Below, one piece after another: positions 28,015-39,792 of a stretch of DNA of 64,000 bases. The stretch's first letter is position 1, and each line of letters begins with the position of its first letter. The stretch is taken from contig NC_084933.1 of the NCBI RefSeq assembly GCF_958298935.1, positions 6,989,001 to 7,053,000 on the forward strand. Reading direction: 5' to 3'. A program made the position numbers and the translations under genes. The notes beneath the pieces were generated by a model. That model saw only the letters and a list, made by a program, of their open reading frames with translations. It did not search any database and was not told where the DNA came from. Origin of the DNA: Phragmites australis (taxonomy: Eukaryota > Streptophyta > Magnoliopsida > Poales > Poaceae).

Positions 28015-30976
28015 TGTCACGTCCCAAATTCTTAATCATGCATTTAAGCAAAATTATGCTTCTTAAGCATTATGCTTAAATTTTGTGTAATGGTAATTCA
28101 GAGCGCTAATGCACTTCATTAAAAGTCATTTGGATGAGAGAAGAAAATTGGAGAAGAAAATAATTGAAGTTGTATTGGAAATACCCATTTTCTCTAACAT
28201 ATGGGCCCCACACCTCACCCACTCCCTCTCTCAAGTGGGCAGCACCCCACATGCCCTCTCTCTCCTCTCCTCACTTCCCATGTCCCCCAAGCTGCAGTAG
28301 CAGCTCCCCTCCCTCTCTCACTCTCCCACTCAAAGCTCACTCTCCCTTTCTTCCCAAAATCCGAGCTCAAGTGGAGGATTCAAGGTATGCATGTGGTACC
28401 ATTGCATTCTCTAGCTCATGAGCTACTCATCTATCTAATCCATTTTTGTTTTCGTGGTAGAATTGAGTAGTTCTTGAAGTTCTTGGCATTCTTAAGCTTT
28501 TTGGAGCAAAAATGGAGTTTTGGTCGAAAATAAACTATAGAGTTATGTTGGTAGTTGATGAGCAAGTTCAAGTACCCTTAGACTATCCCTAACATGTCCC
28601 CTTTAGGCTTGGAAAGGATCGCAACTTGAATCAACCAAAAATCCACTCGAGAACAACTTTTCTGGGCTGACTCGGATACTCCAGACTCACCCAGATACTT
28701 CGGGTTCAGCAGAATTTGTCCGTTGAATTGTGTTCAAAATTGGTTAGGGTTTAGGGTGCGAGATTGGTTTAGAACCTTTGGGATAGGGCATATGCACGTT
28801 TGTGTAAGCACAGATTTATAAAATGAGTCAAATCACCCGTGGGAAAAATCGTGAAGAACCCAATTTTGTATCACTCCGATTATCTGGACAAACCCGGAGA
28901 CTCCGGGTAGTTATGTGATCGTGTAGCCAAGAGCTTCGTTCAGAACCTTTCTCGGAGTGTCCGGTATATCCCGGATAGTCTGGACCAACCCGGAGGTTCC
29001 GGGTCAAGTTAGAATAGTGCTAACCGAGAGCCTTCACCGGAGGATGGCCTGGATACTCTGAAACCTGGACATTCCAGATTCACCCGGATACTCCGGGCTA
29101 GTCAAATAAAAAGCAGCAACCGAGCACCTCTTCCGAAGGGTCCGAGCCCGGATACTCCGAACCATTCCGGATACTCCGGATGGTTGTTATTTTTTGAATT
29201 TTGTTTAGATCATTTAATATTGCGTTGATTCGCATATCTTATGCTTCTAGCATGTTGTTAAGCTTTGTGGCATGCCTTTTTGCACTTCATTCATACTCAT
29301 TTGCATTGCACGCGTTGATCCTTTTTAGAGATCGCCGATCCGTCGATCCCGGAGGCCGAGGGTGATCCCGAGGCACCCCACCTGTTTGAACCAGTGCATC
29401 AAGGCAAGCAACTAAGCATATTGATCCCTCTTGTGTAATTGGATAAGTTTAAAACTGATGAAATATGCTTATGTACGTATGCATGTTTAGTGAGTCAGTG
29501 TCAGGTACCAATGGTAGAACCTATGTCGATTGTATTCTTCTACTTTTAATACTTGTGTATTTACATTCCTTGTTGCCTTGAGATGTTGTCAATGTCTAGG
29601 TATGAGTTCGACTTATATGCTTAGCCATGCTTAGGTCATTCGGTAGAAGTCGAACGATGGTGCATTCCATTGTTCGTGAGCATAGGACCTTCTTATGATT
29701 ACATACACTTGTTGAGGTTAAGATGGTTGTATGAGTGGCAAGTATGAGACGAGGTGTGAGCGGTGCTAGGAGGTGTTTTGTCCTGCCCGGATGTGGAGTT
29801 CTCCAGGGTAGGTTGGTAGAGGAAAACCAGACACCGTAGACCGCTTTGCGCCGGTTAAGCACCGATCATCGGTGTTGTTGGCTTTAGCACTTGCCTTACT
29901 CACCACATACCGATCTAATGGTAAGGCGAGCCTTCGCAGCTGTGGCTTTTTGGGCTTGGACATCGACGGTGTGAGCGGGAGGGCTTGTAGCGGTACTAGT
30001 TTGCTCTGGGAGTAGTTCTAGTACCGCCGCGCCGAGCGATGCATAATCCAAACGGTTGGAGCTGGTTAGGAAAGGTTGTCACGAGTACCTCCTTGTGTGC
30101 ACTTTGGCCGGTGGCATAAGCCGTATGGTCCTCGTATTGTGTGGGTCCAGGAGTATCCCCCTGCAGGGTGTATAAACAGTTCGAGCTGCCACACTCTCGG
30201 TCATGAGCATGCTTCTGTCCATCTGCATCGGTCGTAGAGTTTCGAGTATGGTTCGTGGTTCAGTATGTGGGAGATGGTGATGTTGGTACTTGTTACTTAT
30301 TGATATACATGTTGTTTACAGTTACACTTGTTTAGTTGTTAGTTGCAAGGTAGTTTTCATATGTTTTGGTTAAGTTTCAGTCGCTCACACATATGTCTAG
30401 GATGCTTAGTACATTTGTTTTACTTAACCTGTGGTTCATCCTTGCTAATGATCAATGCATAATCCTTGGATTCGAGTTATGTATATGTGCTCTATATGGT
30501 TTAAGTTTTGCGAGTGTCTTCGTACTCATGCCTACGTTTTCAGGTACTCCTGTTGCTGGAGAGGTTGATTTTGGCTACTTCATGCCTGCCGATCAGGGTG
30601 GCGGGCAAAAGTAGTGCATCCTACTCTGAAAGTGGCATTTTGAGACGGTGCCTAAGGGCATGTGACGCCATTCTCTTTTGTTATCTCCAAGTTTAACTTT
30701 CCGCTGTGTAATTCTTTTGTGGTTAGGAGTTGAGGGGATTTGTCTCCTCCTAGCTCGCTTTTGTTGTAAATTGTTGAAATCAGTTGCATGCTTAATACTT
30801 GTAATATAAATATTTATTACTCGCTCTTTATTTAGCTATGTTGTGATGTACATGTTGGAAGGCATGTGTTCCGATCCTTGGGCACAAAACACGTGCCAGG
30901 ACTACCGAGATGTTGTGATTATGGATAATGATCCTCCTAGTGATTAATTAGAATATTGTTTGGACGGTTCCCCACA
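28015..30976 (+). mobile_element. Solo LTR of a chromovirus-like Gypsy family (orientation +)
   Basis: Starts TGTCACGTCCC and ends GGTTCCCCACA, with a perfect 5-bp duplication CAAAC at 28010-28014 and 30977-30981. Its ends and much of its length are homologous to the LTRs at 31516-34529 and 39793-42372 in reverse orientation. No gag or pol lies between the ends, so it is a solo LTR of 2962 bp, presumably from recombination between two LTRs. A cluster of GC-rich palindromes lies at 28665-29181. Confidence 0.9.
28665..29181. repeat. Cluster of CCCGGA-N3-TCCGGG near-palindromes in the solo LTR
   Basis: Best copies: ACCCGGAGACTCCGGGT (28892-28908, 8-bp arms), ACCCGGAGGTTCCGGGT (28988-29004), CCCGGATACTCCGGG (within 29082-29098) and TCCGGATACTCCGGA (29166-29180). 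Several decayed copies lie between. Confidence 0.85.
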
Positions 30977-30981
30977 CAAAC
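30977..30981. repeat. Target-site duplication CAAAC, right copy (solo LTR)
   Basis: Partner of 28010-28014. Confidence 0.88.
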
Positions 30982-31510
30982 TGACTCAAAATATAGATAG
31001 CATGAGCAATGTCAGGTCTGGTAAAAGCGAGATAAATAAGGCTACCCACAATATACATATATCGAGAGGGATCCTCAAGAGGTATGCCATCAGTAGGACG
31101 AAGTTGCAAGTGAAGATCCATATGTGTTGCAGCTGTCCTGTTATCAGTAATGCCAGACGAGAAATAAGATCTTGAATGTATTTGGACAGAGAAAGATAAT
31201 ATCCCTTGGTAGAATGTAAAATCTCAACCCCTAAGAAATAACTGAGAGGACCAAAGTCAGACATCAGAAATTTCTCACCAAGTCACTTCTTCATATGAGA
31301 AATATGTTCCACATCATCACCCGTGATAACCATATCATCAACATACAGAAGAAGTAAAGTACGTCCATGAGAAGAGAGATGAATAAATAAAGTAGGATCA
31401 TGATCACTAGGCGAGAAACCAGCACCTTGTATCACAGAGACAAAACGCTCAAACCAAGCACGACAAAGACGACAAACATGTCCTGACGGAGCATCAACAC
31501 CTGAGGGTGG

Positions 31511-31515
31511 CTGCA
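31511..31515. repeat. Target-site duplication CTGCA, left copy (Gypsy)
   Basis: Matches 42373-42377. Joining the flanks restores the Copia EEVYMQPPSG block. Confidence 0.85.
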
Positions 31516-34500
31516 CCTGAGGAACTGTCTAAATAATATTCTAATTAATCACCAGGAGGATCATTATTCATAATCATAACCTCGATGATTAACCAGAATA
31601 TCATCCCGGTTGTCCCGGCACATGTTTTGTGCCCAAGATCGGAACACATGCCTTTCCAACATATATATCACAACTAAGCTTAAGAAAGAGTGAGTAATTA
31701 ATATTATATTATAAGTCTTTAGCCATGCAACCATTTACACCACTTTACGTCAAAAGACAACAACATCTACGTAACGAAAACATAAACCTATAAACAAAAG
31801 AGAGTGGAGCTACATGCTCTTAGGCTCCACCCCAAAAGCATGACCTCCGAGAGTAGGATGAACTACTCTTGCCCGCCACCCTTAATGGTAGGCACGAAGT
31901 AGCCAAACACTGGCTCTTCCTCACTAGTAGCACCTAAAAACGCAGGCATGAGTGCGAAGGTACTCGCAAGACTTAAATCATAAAGAGCACATATAAATAG
32001 CTCGACTCCAAAGATTATGCATTGAGTCATTAGCAAGGAAAAGCCATATGGTTAAGTTAAACATAAGCGGTAAGCAACCTAGACACATAGATGTGAGCAA
32101 TTAACTTAACCAACAACAACATAACTCTACCCTGCCATAACCAACTGAACATAAATAACTGGAACCATTATGAACATACATGTAACAAAGACCAACTTAA
32201 CCATCTCCCACATATCCAACCATCAACCACAAGCGAAAACTCTACGACCGATGCAGATGGACAGAAGCATGCTCATGACAGAGAGCGCAGCATTTTGAAA
32301 TATTTTTACACCATGCAGGGGGAGACTCCTGGACCCACACAACATGAGGATCATATAGCTTGCATGACCACACAGATCCATACAAGGGGTACTCATATCA
32401 AACTTTCCCAATAAGCTCCAACCATTTGGATCATGCATCGCTCGGCACGGAGGTACTAGAACTACTCCAGGAGCAAACTAGCACCTCTTACAAGCCCGTC
32501 CGCTCACACCGTCAATGTTCACGCCCAAATGATCACAACTACAAAGGTATTTGGCTCGTCTTACCATTAGATCGGCATGTGTTGAGTAAGGTAAGTGCTA
32601 AATCCGACTACACCGATGATCGGTGCTTAAACGATGCAAGCAGTCTACAGTATTCGGGTTCCTCTCTCGGCCTACCTCCAGGACTTTCCTCCGGAGCAGA
32701 TAACACCCCTAGCACTGCCCACATCTCGTCTCATACTCACCACTCATCCAACCATCATCAACACATATCCAACATTGTGATCATTACGAAAGTAAATAAC
32801 GCCTATGCTCTTGAACGATGAAATAATTCACCGCTCGACTTCTACCGAATGACATATGCATTGCTAAGAATTTCGATTACTCAAGGCAACAAGGAAAGAA
32901 TGAACAACAATTTAAGGTAGAAGTAATGCATTCAACATAGGATCGACCCACTTGTACTCGATCTCAACTCGACACATGCAAACAGACATCAGCATAGTTC
33001 ATAAATTTTAGACTTCATTCAATTGAACAAAGGTGCAATATGCTTAGTTGCTTGCCTTGCTGCTCTTTAGTTTGCCTAACACTCCTCGCACAAAATTCAC
33101 AAAAATACAGGAGCTCGCTGCCACCTTCGCTTACACCCGTGTCATGCTTTGGTTCTTCATTCACTAAAGAAGAACGCATGCAATGATGAGTATAAATGAA
33201 GTGCAAATATGTATGCCACAAAAATGCATATGATGAAATACCATAAAATTATGCCTTATAATGTATAAAAACATTTTTCCTAGATAGAACAATTCATAAG
33301 AAGACTAACAAAATTGGTTTCACCTATTTTGGGCTTGCGATGAATTAACGGTGAATTAATGAAGCTTTAAATTAATAATAAATATCAGAAATTTAATTAA
33401 TTATTTAATGGATGGAGACATTTTTAACAGCTAGATTAGTTTATTATGAAACCAACAAAATTTGTTCTATAATTTATGGACAGAGAATTTATTATGAATT
33501 TTATAAGTTTCAGCCAACAGTAAATTATGTTGAAAAAGGTTCTGCTGAGTTGACCGCGGTCAGACCGCCAATAGGGGCGGTCAGACCGCCAATAGGGGCG
33601 GTCAGACCGCCGAGAGTCATGGTCAGACTGCTGGAAATCACAGTCAAATTGCCAGCATGTAGAGAGGTTTGGGTTCTGGCGGAAAGCATGGTCAGACCGC
33701 TGGGAGCGGTCGGGGGCACTAGGTGAGCTCACTGGCGACGATTCTGGCAATTCCTGTGGCTTTTGGGGTGGGGATTTGGACCTAGAGCACCCTCTTGACC
33801 TCCTCTACCGCATAGGATCAAACGTATAAGCCGAAATCGACAAAACTCGGCTATTACCTTCAATGCTCAAGAATACTAGAACTTCACAACCTTAGCTCCA
33901 AATTCGAAATCTATCTAACCAAAACACAGATTCTTGACATGTAAGCCTAGGGGACTCACCTAAGGGTCTTTGTCGAGGTTGTTGACCACCGGGTGAAGGA
34001 GGAAACGGAGGGAAATCGCTCGGGAGGAGGATGAACGCCGGTGTTCCTCATGTTTCAACCCTAAATACCAAAAGACATCAAATCTGGCCCAAAACCTTCG
34101 AGAAAACGAAAAGGAATTGGACGGGTGCGTAGCTTAGGAGCTCATGATCACGATGGTACCACATACTCACCTTGAATCTCGCTCTAGAGGTGGGATTTGA
34201 GGGAGAAAGAGAGAGTGAGTGTGAGGGAGGAGTTGCTGCTCCTATGTGCTGCACGGTGGGGGAGAGTGAGCTAAGGGAGTGAGAGAGGGAGCAGGTGGGC
34301 TGCACGTGAGGGAGAGGGGTGTGACTAGGTGTGGGTCCCACATGTTAGAGAAAAAGTCCGTTTTAGTTGTGAATTTTTATTCATTTCTCTCCCAGATTTC
34401 TTTCTCTCATCCGAATAACTTTAAATGAATTGCTCTAGAGTTACAAAACAAAATTACACAAAATTAAACATAATGCTTAAGAAGCACATTTATGCTTAAT

Positions 34501-34529
34501 TATGTAATTACGGATTTTGGGACGTGACA
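31516..34529 (-). repeat. Gypsy 3' LTR (left copy)
   Basis: 3014 bp, ending GGGACGTGACA at 34529. The left terminus reads CCTGAGGAACTG where the other copies read TGTGAGGA(A)CCG, so the terminal TG is mutated. It contains three perfect 21-bp-spaced palindromes at 33556-33610. Confidence 0.88.
33556..33710. repeat. Tandem GCGGTCAGACCGC palindromes in the Gypsy 3' LTR
   Basis: Perfect 13-bp palindromes (GCGGTC-A-GACCGC) at 33556-33568, 33577-33589 and 33598-33610 with a 21-bp period, then decayed copies up to about 33710. The 5' LTR shows the same block in decayed form at 41378-41560. Confidence 0.88.
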
Positions 34530-34530
34530 A

Positions 34531-34541
34531 ACCTCCTCCCT
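34531..34541 (-). promoter_or_regulatory. Gypsy polypurine tract
   Basis: On the minus strand AAGGGAGGAGG lies immediately upstream of the 3' LTR. Confidence 0.75.
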
Positions 34542-34679
34542 TAAGAAGAATATCGTCCCGAGATTTGGTAAAGTTAAGGTGAAGTTGACGGCGACAAGGC
34601 GGGAAGGATTCTTCCATGAACGGAGAAGAATTTCACTGAAACTAATCATCAGAATGAAAAGACGACCAATGGACCCCCC

Positions 34680-34866
34680 TGTGCCCTGGCGGTCAAACCG
34701 ACGCGACGACCGGTCAGACCGCGACACAGTTGGACTGCGGGTTTGTCAGTTAGACCAAAATCTATACAGAGAGTTTTGGGCTCTGATGGTGGGACCACTG
34801 GTCTTGTGGCGATCAGACCACCCACTAATGGTCAGACCGACAAATCAATTGCAGTCAGACCGTGAG
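34680..34866. repeat. Second GGTCAGACCG cluster in the Gypsy internal 3' region
   Basis: Copies such as CCGGTCAGACCGCG, GCGATCAGACCAC and CAGTCAGACCGTG lie between the integrase end and the polypurine tract, outside the LTR. They match the LTR motif. Confidence 0.75.
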
Positions 34867-35010
34867 CCAGCAGAGAGCAAAAACAGGTTCCACTTGCTTC
34901 GGGTTGGGTCATCTTCCAAACATAACTCCTTTGAGACTTGATTTCCATTCAACATGGCGATGAATATATACATGCGAGAGGTTCCAAATGTACACATGTT
35001 ACAATGGTAT

Positions 35011-36039
35011 TTACAAATCCTCAAAGAGTTCGGGACACTCGGAGCGGATTTTATCCTCACACTCCCATGTCGCTTCAGCTTCTGAATGGTTGCTCCATTG
35101 GACTTTGACGAACTTTATGGAATGACGCCGAGTTTTGCATTCCGCTACGTCCAATATCCGGATCGGTCGCTCACAATATGTAAGATCCGGCTGCAACTCT
35201 TGGTTTGCAATTTTGATTACCTTGGTTGGGACTCGGAGGCACTTCTTCAACTGCGAGACGTGAAACACGTCGTGCACGGTGGAGAGAGATGGCGGCAAGT
35301 CCAATTGATAGGCTACCTCTCCACGCCGGCCAACAATATGAAAAGGCCCCACATAGCGAGGCGCTAGCTTGCCTCGAACTTGGAAACGTTGAACGCCTTT
35401 GAGAGGTGAAACCTTGAGATACACATAATCTCCAATTATGAACTCGAGGTCTCGGCGGTGGCGATCCGCATAGCTCTTCTGCCGTGATTGTGCCGCGAGA
35501 AGACACTTTGGAATAGCTAGAACATACTCTTCAGTCGCTTTGACCAAATCCGGGCCTAGAAAAGCCCTTTCACTGGATTCAGATAAATTCAACGGTGTTC
35601 GGCATCGTCGGCCATATAGAGCTTCAAATGGCGACATTTCAATGCTCATTTGGAAGCTATTGTTATATGAGAACTCAGCAAATGGCAAGCAAATGTCCCA
35701 TCTCTTCCCATAAGTGAGAACACAAGCCCGGAGCATGTCCTCCAGAATCTGATTCACCCTCTCAGTTTGACCGTTGGTTTGAGGATGATATGCGGTGCTA
35801 TGGAAGAGCTTGGTCTCCATAGTCTCATGAAGGCTCCTCCAGAAATGAGAAGTGAACTGAGTGCCTCGATCAAAAATGATCTTCTTCGAAATCCCGTGGA
35901 GGCAAACAATCCGAGTGAGGTATAGCTCTGCATATTGCTTGGTCGAAAATGTGGTTTTGACGGGCAAGAAGTGAGCGGACTTCGTCAACCAATCCACACT
36001 GACCCAAATCGAGTCATAGCCATGCGAGGTCTTCGGCAA
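35011..36039 (-). pseudogene. Gypsy integrase core with chromodomain-like tail
   Basis: A 342-codon open frame. The core has Asp in VDWLTKSAHFLPV, Asp in FDRGTQFTSHFW and Glu in HPQTNGQTERVNQ. A GPF-type region (LAPRYVGPFHIVGRRGEVAY) follows, and the C-terminus PIRILDVAECKTRR ... VQWSNHSEAEATWECEDKI has the layout of a plant chromovirus chromodomain. The first ATG is internal: the true start of the domain is in the preceding segment. Chromodomains direct integration to heterochromatin in this lineage. Confidence 0.9.
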
Positions 36040-36053
36040 TCCAGTAATGAAAC

Positions 36054-36660
36054 CTATGCCGATCTCCTTCCACTTTCAGGAGGGAATAGGTCAAGATGCT
36101 CGGCCTTCACCCTTCGGTAGACATCACACTCAGCAACATATCGAGCGATTTCTCGCTTCATGCGAGTCCACCAAAACTGTGGCTTGAGGTCTTGATACAT
36201 TTTTGTGCTCCCTGACTGAATGGATAGCAACGAGTCATGAGCCTTATCCAGTATCTTCTTCCTTAGTGCCACAACCTTCGGAACCACTAGACGGTTCTCG
36301 AACCATAGAATACCCAGGTCATCTTCAGAAAAGCACACGGCCTTGTCGATCTTCATTTTCTCCCAGACTCTAGCCATTCCCTTATCATCCTTCTGAGCCA
36401 CCTTGATATCATCAAGGAGAGTGGATTTGATCTCTAGATTGGCGAGAAAACCATCCGGAACCATTTCAAGATCACGTCGGTGGAAATCATCACAAAGTGT
36501 GGCATTCCCGGGCTCGACTCTAAGACAATGACAATGAGCCTTTCGGCTCAAAGCAGCGGCGACCACATTCACCTTACCAAGGTGATAATGAACTTCCAGC
36601 TCATAGTCTTTGATCAACTCGAGCCACCTTTGCTGGTCATATTCAAATCCGCCTGAGTGA
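36054..36660 (-). pseudogene. Gypsy RNase H end and integrase zinc-binding domain
   Basis: After the frameshift the frame reads [20 protein letters not shown] and NVVAAALSRKAH (end of RNase H). The HHCC-type domain follows, with KKILDKAHDSLLSIQSGSTK and ARYVAECDVYRRVKAEH. His and Cys are partly replaced: HDS at the second His, and YRR where C-x2-C is expected. Confidence 0.82.
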
Positions 36661-37750
36661 AGATATATTTGAGACTTTTGTGATCCGTGTAGATAGGACA
36701 CAAGTTGCCCATTAGGTAATAGTGCCAGATCTTCAGAGCGTGCACCACTGCGGCAAGCTCTAAGTCATGTGTTGGGTAGTTCTCCTCGTGGTGCTTCAAA
36801 TGGTGGGAGGCATAAGCGACAACTCTGTCCTCTTGCATAAGGACACATCCAAGGCCCATACGAGAAGCATCGCAATAGACATCGAAACCCTTGCCTACGT
36901 CAGGTTGAGCGAGAACAAGAGAGGTCGTGAGCAACTTCTTCAAGGTCTGGAAAGCAGACTCACATTCACTCGACCACTCGAACATGTTGCCTTGCTTCAA
37001 AAGCTCAATCATTGGCTTGGTAATTTTAGAGAAATTTTCGATGAACCGGCGGTAGTAACCCGCAAGTCCAAGAAAACTCCGGATGTCAGTGACATTCTTG
37101 GGCTGAACCCAACTGAGCACATCCTGCACCTTGCTCGGGTCAACTGCAACACTGTTCTCTGACAAGACATGACCTAGAAAAGCGACCTTCTTGAGCCAAA
37201 ATTCGCATTTGCTGAACTTAGCATAGAGTTGGTGATCTCGGAGTCGGCCAAGAACAACACGGAGGTGCTCAGAATGTTCTTCTTTAGTCTTGGAGTATAT
37301 AAGAATGTCATCGATGAAAACCATGATAAACTTATCAAGTTCCTCCATAAATATCGTGTTCATCAAGTACATGAAATACGCCGGAGCATTCGTCAATCCA
37401 AAGGACATGACGGTGAACTCATAAAGACCATAACGAGTCGAGAAAGCCGTCTTCGGTATATCCTCCGGTCGGACCTTTATTTGATGGTAGCCCAACCTTA
37501 CGTCAATCTTTGAGAAAACTCGGGCACCGGTTAGCTGGTCAAACAGGATATCAATCCTAGGAAGCGGGTACTTGTTCTTGATCGTGACCTCATTCAACGG
37601 ACGATAATCAACATACATCCGCAGAGTATCATCCTTCTTCTTCACCAAGAGTGCCGAGCATCCCCAAGGTGAGGAGCTCGGATGTATGAAACCCTTCGAC
37701 AGCAACTCCTGAATTTGCTTCTTCAACTCAACTAGCTCAACTGATGACAT
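36614..37750 (-). pseudogene. Gypsy reverse transcriptase and start of RNase H
   Basis: A 378-codon open frame shows the Gypsy reverse transcriptase order: [40 protein letters not shown], catalytic [16 protein letters not shown] and [16 protein letters not shown]. RNase H starts with [11 protein letters not shown] and [19 protein letters not shown]. The frame shifts near 36640, within SLKYIFTQ. The RT catalytic residues remain. Confidence 0.92.
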
Positions 37751-37880
37751 CTTATATGACTTCCTCGAAACCGGGCCGCTCCGGGCACAAGGTCACTAAA
37801 GAATTCCACGGCGCGGTCGAGTGGCATCCCTGGCAACTCATTCGGAAAGACATCTGGGAATTCACACACCACAGGAATAC

Positions 37881-38150
37881 TCAACAATCCATGGTGCGGA
37901 TAGCATTCAGAGCGTAAAGGTAAGGATCAACGGCCTCGAGCTTCAAATGAATTCGGGTGCCGGACAGACCATTAAGGGTGATGGTCCGCTGAGCACAATC
38001 CATGGCAGCTTCATTCTTGGTAAGCCAATTCATCCCCAATATGACATCTATCCCCTTTGAGTCCATCAATAACAAATTGTCACAGAAAGGTATCTCTTTG
38101 ATAATCACCGATGCATTAGACACGCAATGATTAATAAGAACCTAAGCCCC
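37881..38150 (-). pseudogene. Gypsy aspartic protease fragment
   Basis: The frame gives LLLMDSKGIDVILGMNWLTK, the C-terminal part of a Gypsy pepsin-like protease (DVILGMNWL). The N-terminal catalytic D-S/T-G region is degraded and not found in frame. Confidence 0.7.
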
Positions 38151-38390
38151 GGGTGCATTTATAAGATAAGGCGTAGGGGTGGTGCCGATTCTTAACCCAT
38201 ACTGCCATGTATAACTCATCACTACGAAACAGTGAGAAGCTTCAGAATAAAAAAGAACGACTGCAGGAGCAACGACATAATTTGAATGCATAAGCAACAT
38301 ACCCATCAGCACGTTGCCACCCTTGTGAACCTCTTCAGCGGTGGTGTGGCGCGCTCATCCATGATTGGGGACGTGGGTGGCCTGAGAAGA

Positions 38391-39406
38391 CTACGGTGAA
38401 GACTGAGCAGTTGGTGGCCTTGAAGTGATCACCACAGCTCCCGGCTTCGGATATGGGCAATCCTGAGCATAGTGGCCTACACGGCCGCAACTGTAGCATG
38501 GGCTGCCGGGGCCACCTGTCATGCTCACTTGAGAGCCGACGGGTCTTGTAGGTTGCCCTTGTGGAGCGGAAAAAGCCAGACGCTGCATCAACCACATCGG
38601 TCGTGGAGTAGTCGGTGCCGACACGTGACATGGTGGAGGCTGACTCTCAGTGCGGGCGCGTTGAGAGCTCCCGCCCATGGAAGGCGATGGACCTCCCTTG
38701 TGCTTCTTCTCCTCTTGGTGGTTCTTGAGCTTGAAATCCACCGTGAGAGATATGCTCACCAACTTGTTCAAGTTGGTGAACTCTTGTGTGGATAGCCGGT
38801 CTTGCATCTTTGAGTTGAGGCCATTGATAAAGCTATATTGCCTCCGCTCGTCGGTGTTGACCTCATCGGGAGCATACTGTGCAAGGTGGTTGAACAACTG
38901 CACGTACTCCATCACTGATTTACCTCCTTGCTTGAGGTCCATGAATTCTCTTCTTTTGATATGCATAAGACCCTTAGGAATATGGAAATCCAGGAATGCC
39001 TGGCAGAACTCCGCCCAAAACACCCGATGATTGGCGGGGTGCATAGCCAAATAGTTGGACCACCACGCGCCCGCCATGCCTTGGAGCTGATGGGTGGCGA
39101 AGAGTGCCTTCTCGTGGTCCTAGCACCGAATGAGAGTGAGTTTCTGCTTGATGGTGCGAAGCTAATGGTCGGTGTTGTGCGGGTCCTCAACACGCGTGAA
39201 GGTAGGCGGCTGAGTCTGCAGAAAATCCAATAAGTCATCTCGGCACCCGGCCCCACCTCCTCCTTGAGGGGCTGTGTTACGCATAAGAGCTTCAAGAAGC
39301 GTCGTCTAAGCTTGACGGTTCTACTCAATTTGCATAAGCACCTCTGCCATGCTCGGTGGTGGAGGCAGCACTGGATTATTCTCATTCGAGGCCTTAAGAA
39401 GTTCAC
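38391..39406 (-). pseudogene. Gypsy gag with CCHC zinc knuckle
   Basis: The main frame 38391-39077 holds a retrotransposon gag domain (WAEFCQAFLDFHIPKGLMHI, KQGGKSVMEYVQLFNHLAQY) and the zinc knuckle CYSCGRVGHYAQDC near its C-terminus. The N-terminal part lies in a different frame (38912-39406), so at least one frameshift separates them. The role in an intact element is capsid formation and RNA binding. Confidence 0.85.
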
Positions 39407-39777
39407 CCAAACTATCGCGGGTTCTCATCCTCTTAATGACGACAAGATAGAAGAGGGAACATCAAATTCCAACTTAGTATAATAGCATTAGCCGGATATC
39501 ATTACTTGGATCTCATAATACCCTATACTTGGAAAAAAAAAACATGCATATGAGTTATAGAAAATGAAGGTATGCTCGATTCCTATCTACATGTTTCTTT
39601 CTCAAACACGTCTCTCCGCAACAAACACCAATGCATTACACTTAGGGGCATAATATAGCAGTTTCGCACATATTAATCATGGAGAGACATTAAAGAAACT
39701 TTAGTGGGTTACTTAGTGGATTTGACACTTTACTAACCCACGTGCTAAGCATTGTTTAAGCTACTTCATTAAACCAA

Positions 39778-39789
39778 GCTCTGATGCCA
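39778..39789 (-). promoter_or_regulatory. Gypsy primer-binding site (tRNA-iMet type)
   Basis: On the minus strand TGGCATCAGAGC starts three bases after the 5' LTR end. It differs at one base from the canonical tRNA-iMet complement. Confidence 0.8.
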
Positions 39790-39792
39790 CGC

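Larger units (their letters stand above)
30977..31515 (-). pseudogene. Copia reverse transcriptase middle part, antisense (element A)
   Basis: Minus-strand translation gives MQPPSGVDAPSGHVCRLCRA, LFIHLSSHGRTLLLLYVDDM (catalytic YVDD) and SDFGPLSYFLGVEILHSTKG in two frames. It connects leftward to 28014 and rightward to 42373. Confidence 0.88.

Noticed and set aside
32360..32821. 153-codon frame in the Gypsy LTR
   Set aside because: Non-coding LTR sequence; the homologous solo LTR and right LTR do not keep the frame.
33556..33610. Regular 21-bp repeats that could suggest a CRISPR-like array
   Set aside because: Only three units, palindromic, inside a plant LTR with decayed neighbours; no spacers or cas genes.
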